DNA from: Claveliimonas stercoravium
GTDB taxonomy: Bacteria; Bacillota; Clostridia; Lachnospirales; Lachnospiraceae
Length of the DNA stretch: 14,846 nt
Reading direction: 5' to 3'
NCBI GenBank assembly: GCA_019117345.1
Contig: DWZW01000099.1
Location: forward strand, 1-14,846
This document shows, piece after piece, positions 13,182-14,846 of the stretch. Each line of letters starts with the position of its first letter. Positions within the stretch are counted from its first letter, which is position 1. The position numbers were made by a program, and so were the translations under genes. Below the pieces are notes generated by a model. That model did no database searches. It was not told the origin of the DNA and was given only the letters and a program-made list of their open reading frames with translations.

Positions 13182-14039
13182 TCAGGACTCCCATCTGCCG
13201 GAGGCGCCACAGGGAAGGAAGAGCCCTGTGGACGTTACCGGGAGAGCGATTTCCTGGGCGTCCACGTGTCCCTTGAAGGCTTTCAGCTCCGTGCCCAGCA
13301 TGTACGTCAGAACAGCGGGGGCCAGGCCGGTAGTGTAGGAGTTGACAAGGAAGAAGAGGGGCCTGTCGGACAGGAGTTTTGTGCAGAGCCTGATAAAGGG
13401 GTGGATGGACTCCTCGATCTTCCAGATCTCTCCCTTTGGTCCCCTGCCGTAGGAGGGCGGGTCCATGATGATGGCGTCGTAGTGGTTACCCCTGCGTATC
13501 TCCCTCTCCACGAACTTGGTGCAGTCGTCCACCAGCCACCGTATGGGCGCGTCCTTCAGCCCGGAGGAGACAGCGTTCTCCCGTGCCCAGGTGACCATGC
13601 CCTTGGAGGCGTCCACGTGGGTCACGGAGGCCCCGGCCGCAGCGGCAGCCAGTGTGGCGCCCCCTGTATAGGCGAAGAGGTTCAGCACCTTGACAGGGCG
13701 TCCGGCCTGCCGTATCTTTTCGGAAAACCAGTCCCAGTTGGCTGCCTGCTCCGGGAAGAGGCCTGTGTGCTTAAAGCTGAAGGGCTTCAGGTTAAAGGTC
13801 AGGCTTTTGTAACGGATGGTCCACTGGGAGGGGAGGTCAAAGAACTCCCACTCCCCGCCTCCCTTTTTGCTGCGGTGGTAGTGGGCGTTGCATTTTCGCC
13901 AGCCCTTCAGTGTCTTTGGAGTGTCCCAGATGACCTGAGGGTCCGGGCGGATCAGGAGATAGTCGCCCCAGCGCTCCAGCTTTTCTCCTCCGCTGCAGTC
14001 CAGCACCTCGTAATCCTTCCAGTTGTCAGCTATCCACAT
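13182..14039 (-). CDS. COG1092-type class I SAM-dependent methyltransferase
   Basis: A 285-residue cytoplasmic protein related to the RlmI/YwbD group of RNA methyltransferases. The N-terminal part (about 1-80) is not a clear PUA domain; a beta hairpin-like section with FKHTGLFPEQAANW (about 90-102) leads into the Rossmann domain. Motif I is VLNLFAYTGGATL (118-130), motif II VTHVDAS, and motif IV MDPPSYGRGPKGEIWKI (about 192-208). The Ser-Cys-Ser motif that supplies the catalytic cysteine in E. coli RlmI is replaced by VNSYTTGL, so C5-cytosine chemistry should not be assumed. The ATG at 14039 is chosen because GAGG lies 9 bp upstream; the in-frame TTG at 14048 sits right after it. It has a strong private promoter. 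Confidence 0.82.
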   Translation of the reverse strand: MWIADNWKDYEVLDCSGGEKLERWGDYLLIRPDPQVIWDTPKTLKGWRKCNAHYHRSKKGGGEWEFFDLPSQWTIRYKSLTFNLKPFSFKHTGLFPEQAANWDWFSEKIRQAGRPVKVLNLFAYTGGATLAAAAAGASVTHVDASKGMVTWARENAVSSGLKDAPIRWLVDDCTKFVEREIRRGNHYDAIIMDPPSYGRGPKGEIWKIEESIHPFIRLCTKLLSDRPLFFLVNSYTTGLAPAVLTYMLGTELKAFKGHVDAQEIALPVTSTGLFLPCGASGRWES

Positions 14040-14103
14040 ATATCTCAACCTCGCTTCTTCATTATTGATCCTATCTCGCTAACAATAGCTCGCTGTGCGG
14101 AGA

Positions 14104-14132
14104 ATTATAGCATACCTTTCACATGCCTTCAA
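14104..14132 (-). promoter_or_regulatory. Sigma-A promoter of the methyltransferase gene
   Basis: On the minus strand TTGAAG (14132-14127), a 17-bp spacer and a perfect TATAAT (14109-14104) preceded by an extended TGC. It lies about 65 bp before the chosen start. Confidence 0.8.
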
Positions 14133-14182
14133 TTCCAATGGGAATATGTTTCTGAAATTTGTGGAATATTACGGATATGACC

Positions 14183-14211
14183 TTTACCTTTTGCACTATC
14201 AGTGATAGAAT
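14183..14211 (+). promoter_or_regulatory. Sigma-A promoter of yedF
   Basis: TTTACC (14183-14188), a 17-bp spacer and TAGAAT (14206-14211), about 49 bp before the ATG at 14260. The spacer and -10 are covered by a 13-bp palindrome. Confidence 0.55.
14196..14208. promoter_or_regulatory. tetO-like palindromic operator
   Basis: CTATCA-G-TGATAG is a perfect palindrome around a central G and is identical to the 13-bp core of the Tn10 tetO2 operator. It lies between the -35 and -10 boxes of the yedF promoter, where a repressor would block transcription. No tetR-type gene is in the window. Confidence 0.55.
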
Positions 14212-14259
14212 GTTTCTATAAGTGAGCGGAAAGCCCGCGGAAGAAAGGTGGAATACAGT

Positions 14260-14846
14260 ATGATCACAGTCAATGCAATGGGAGATAAATGCCCGGTACC
14301 GGTCATCAAGACAAAGAAGGCTATGCAGGCCCTGACAGGCCCGGAGACTATCGAGGTCCTGGTAGACAATGAGATTTCCGTACAGAATGTGACAAAGATG
14401 GCTTCCTCAAGCGGCGGAAAGGTAACCTCTGAGAAGCTGGGAGAGGGAGAGTACAAGGTGACGATCCAGATGGAGGGTGCCCCGGCGGCAGCGGATGCAG
14501 CTGAAGACACAGCCTGCATCCCGGATGCCAGGGGAAACCTGGTCGTTGTCATGGCATCGGACCGGATGGGCGAAGGAAATGACGAGCTTGGGAAGGTCCT
14601 GGCAAAAAGCTTTATTTTTGCAGTGACACAGCTTGAGGAGCTGCCTAAGACTATGCTATTCTATAACGGCGGCGCTACACTCACCTGCGAGGGCTCGGAC
14701 TGCCTGGAGGATCTGAAATCCCTGGAGGCACAGGGCGTGGAGATACAGACATGCGGCACATGCCTTGACTACTACGGACTGAAGGAGAAGCTGGCAGTGG
14801 GATCTGTCACAAATATGTACAGCATTGTGGAGACGATGGCCGGCGC
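14260..14846 (+). CDS. yedF: YedF-type selenium-metabolism sulfurtransferase-like protein (3' partial)
   Basis: 195 residues are visible before the right edge, probably nearly the whole protein (about 200). The N-terminal TusA/SirA-like domain (about 1-72) has the CPxP active-site motif MGDKCPVPVIKTKKAM with Cys11. An Ala/Glu-rich linker leads to a DsrE-like domain (from about 90: LVVVMASDRMGEG, FYNGGATLTCEGS, and a cysteine pair in IQTCGTCLDYYGL). This two-domain layout is the YedF family, found in genomes with SelD-based selenium use and thought to handle reactive selenium or sulfur; the exact reaction is unproven. AAAGGTGG precedes the ATG. A tetO-like operator overlaps its promoter. Other selenium genes may lie just beyond the window. 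Confidence 0.88.
   Translation, partial: MITVNAMGDKCPVPVIKTKKAMQALTGPETIEVLVDNEISVQNVTKMASSSGGKVTSEKLGEGEYKVTIQMEGAPAAADAAEDTACIPDARGNLVVVMASDRMGEGNDELGKVLAKSFIFAVTQLEELPKTMLFYNGGATLTCEGSDCLEDLKSLEAQGVEIQTCGTCLDYYGLKEKLAVGSVTNMYSIVETMAG

Noticed and set aside
13179..14180. Long open frame on the plus strand opposite the methyltransferase gene
   Set aside because: It is a Gly/Val/Pro-rich mirror of a GC-rich gene, without ribosome site or recognisable domains. Similar mirror frames opposite the YczE-like gene (10038-10766), nagB (11739-12527) and the response regulator (4515-5108) were rejected for the same reason.
1..14846. CRISPR arrays, tRNA or rRNA genes, riboswitches, complete transposons or a phage-defence cluster
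   Set aside because: No regularly spaced direct repeats, cloverleaf or rRNA-like segments, known riboswitch cores, intact transposase or defence enzymes were recognised on either strand.

Overview
This window looks like chromosomal DNA from a GC-rich anaerobic member of the Firmicutes, most probably a gut-type Lachnospiraceae relative (class Clostridia). This is inferred from gene content and signals, not from a marker gene. The evidence is a VanR/VanS-like two-component pair, YdbS/YdbT-type membrane proteins, a YczE-type membrane protein, a monomer-type Firmicutes NagB, a CIRCE operator, purine-rich Shine-Dalgarno sites and sigma-A promoters. A YedF-type selenium-metabolism protein and a short protein resembling the start of the proline reductase proprotein PrdA suggest a selenium-using, amino-acid-fermenting lineage. 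No rRNA, tRNA, CRISPR array or complete mobile element was seen.

Positions 1-2792 (+) hold a tight catabolic operon: a xylose-isomerase-fold sugar isomerase (5' end outside the window), a class II ketose-bisphosphate aldolase and a PfkB sugar kinase. Together they can turn an aldose into a ketose, phosphorylate it and split it into triose units. The sugar is unknown. Positions 2813-7307 hold an envelope-sensing unit: a sensor kinase and response regulator (-) divergent from a two-gene operon (+) encoding membrane proteins with one and three bacterial PH domains. Each side has a recognisable promoter in the 164-bp space between them.

Positions 7308-9001 are more mixed. A 140-residue PrdA-like protein stands alone behind its own promoter. 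Next is a small heat-shock protein gene (-) with a strong promoter, an overlapping CIRCE (HrcA) operator and a leader hairpin that hides its ribosome binding site. Beyond its promoter lies a scar: an AT-rich IS30-type transposase N-terminus facing a truncated XRE-type regulator gene.

Positions 9002-11640 encode a zinc-ribbon/single-TM/YARHG protein and a YczE-like membrane protein (both -), then two small unknown proteins (+), a scrap of a HAD phosphatase and a large bidirectional terminator. Positions 11641-14039 (-) encode NagB (glucosamine-6-phosphate deaminase), a CBM9-like carbohydrate-binding protein and a COG1092-type methyltransferase. From 14183 to the end (+), a promoter overlapped by a palindrome identical to the tetO2 operator core drives yedF, which runs off the right edge.

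No stretch longer than about 300 bases lacks a gene or gene remnant. The most notable items are the orphan PrdA-like module, the CIRCE plus candidate RNA-thermometer control of the small heat-shock gene, and the tetO-like operator in front of yedF.
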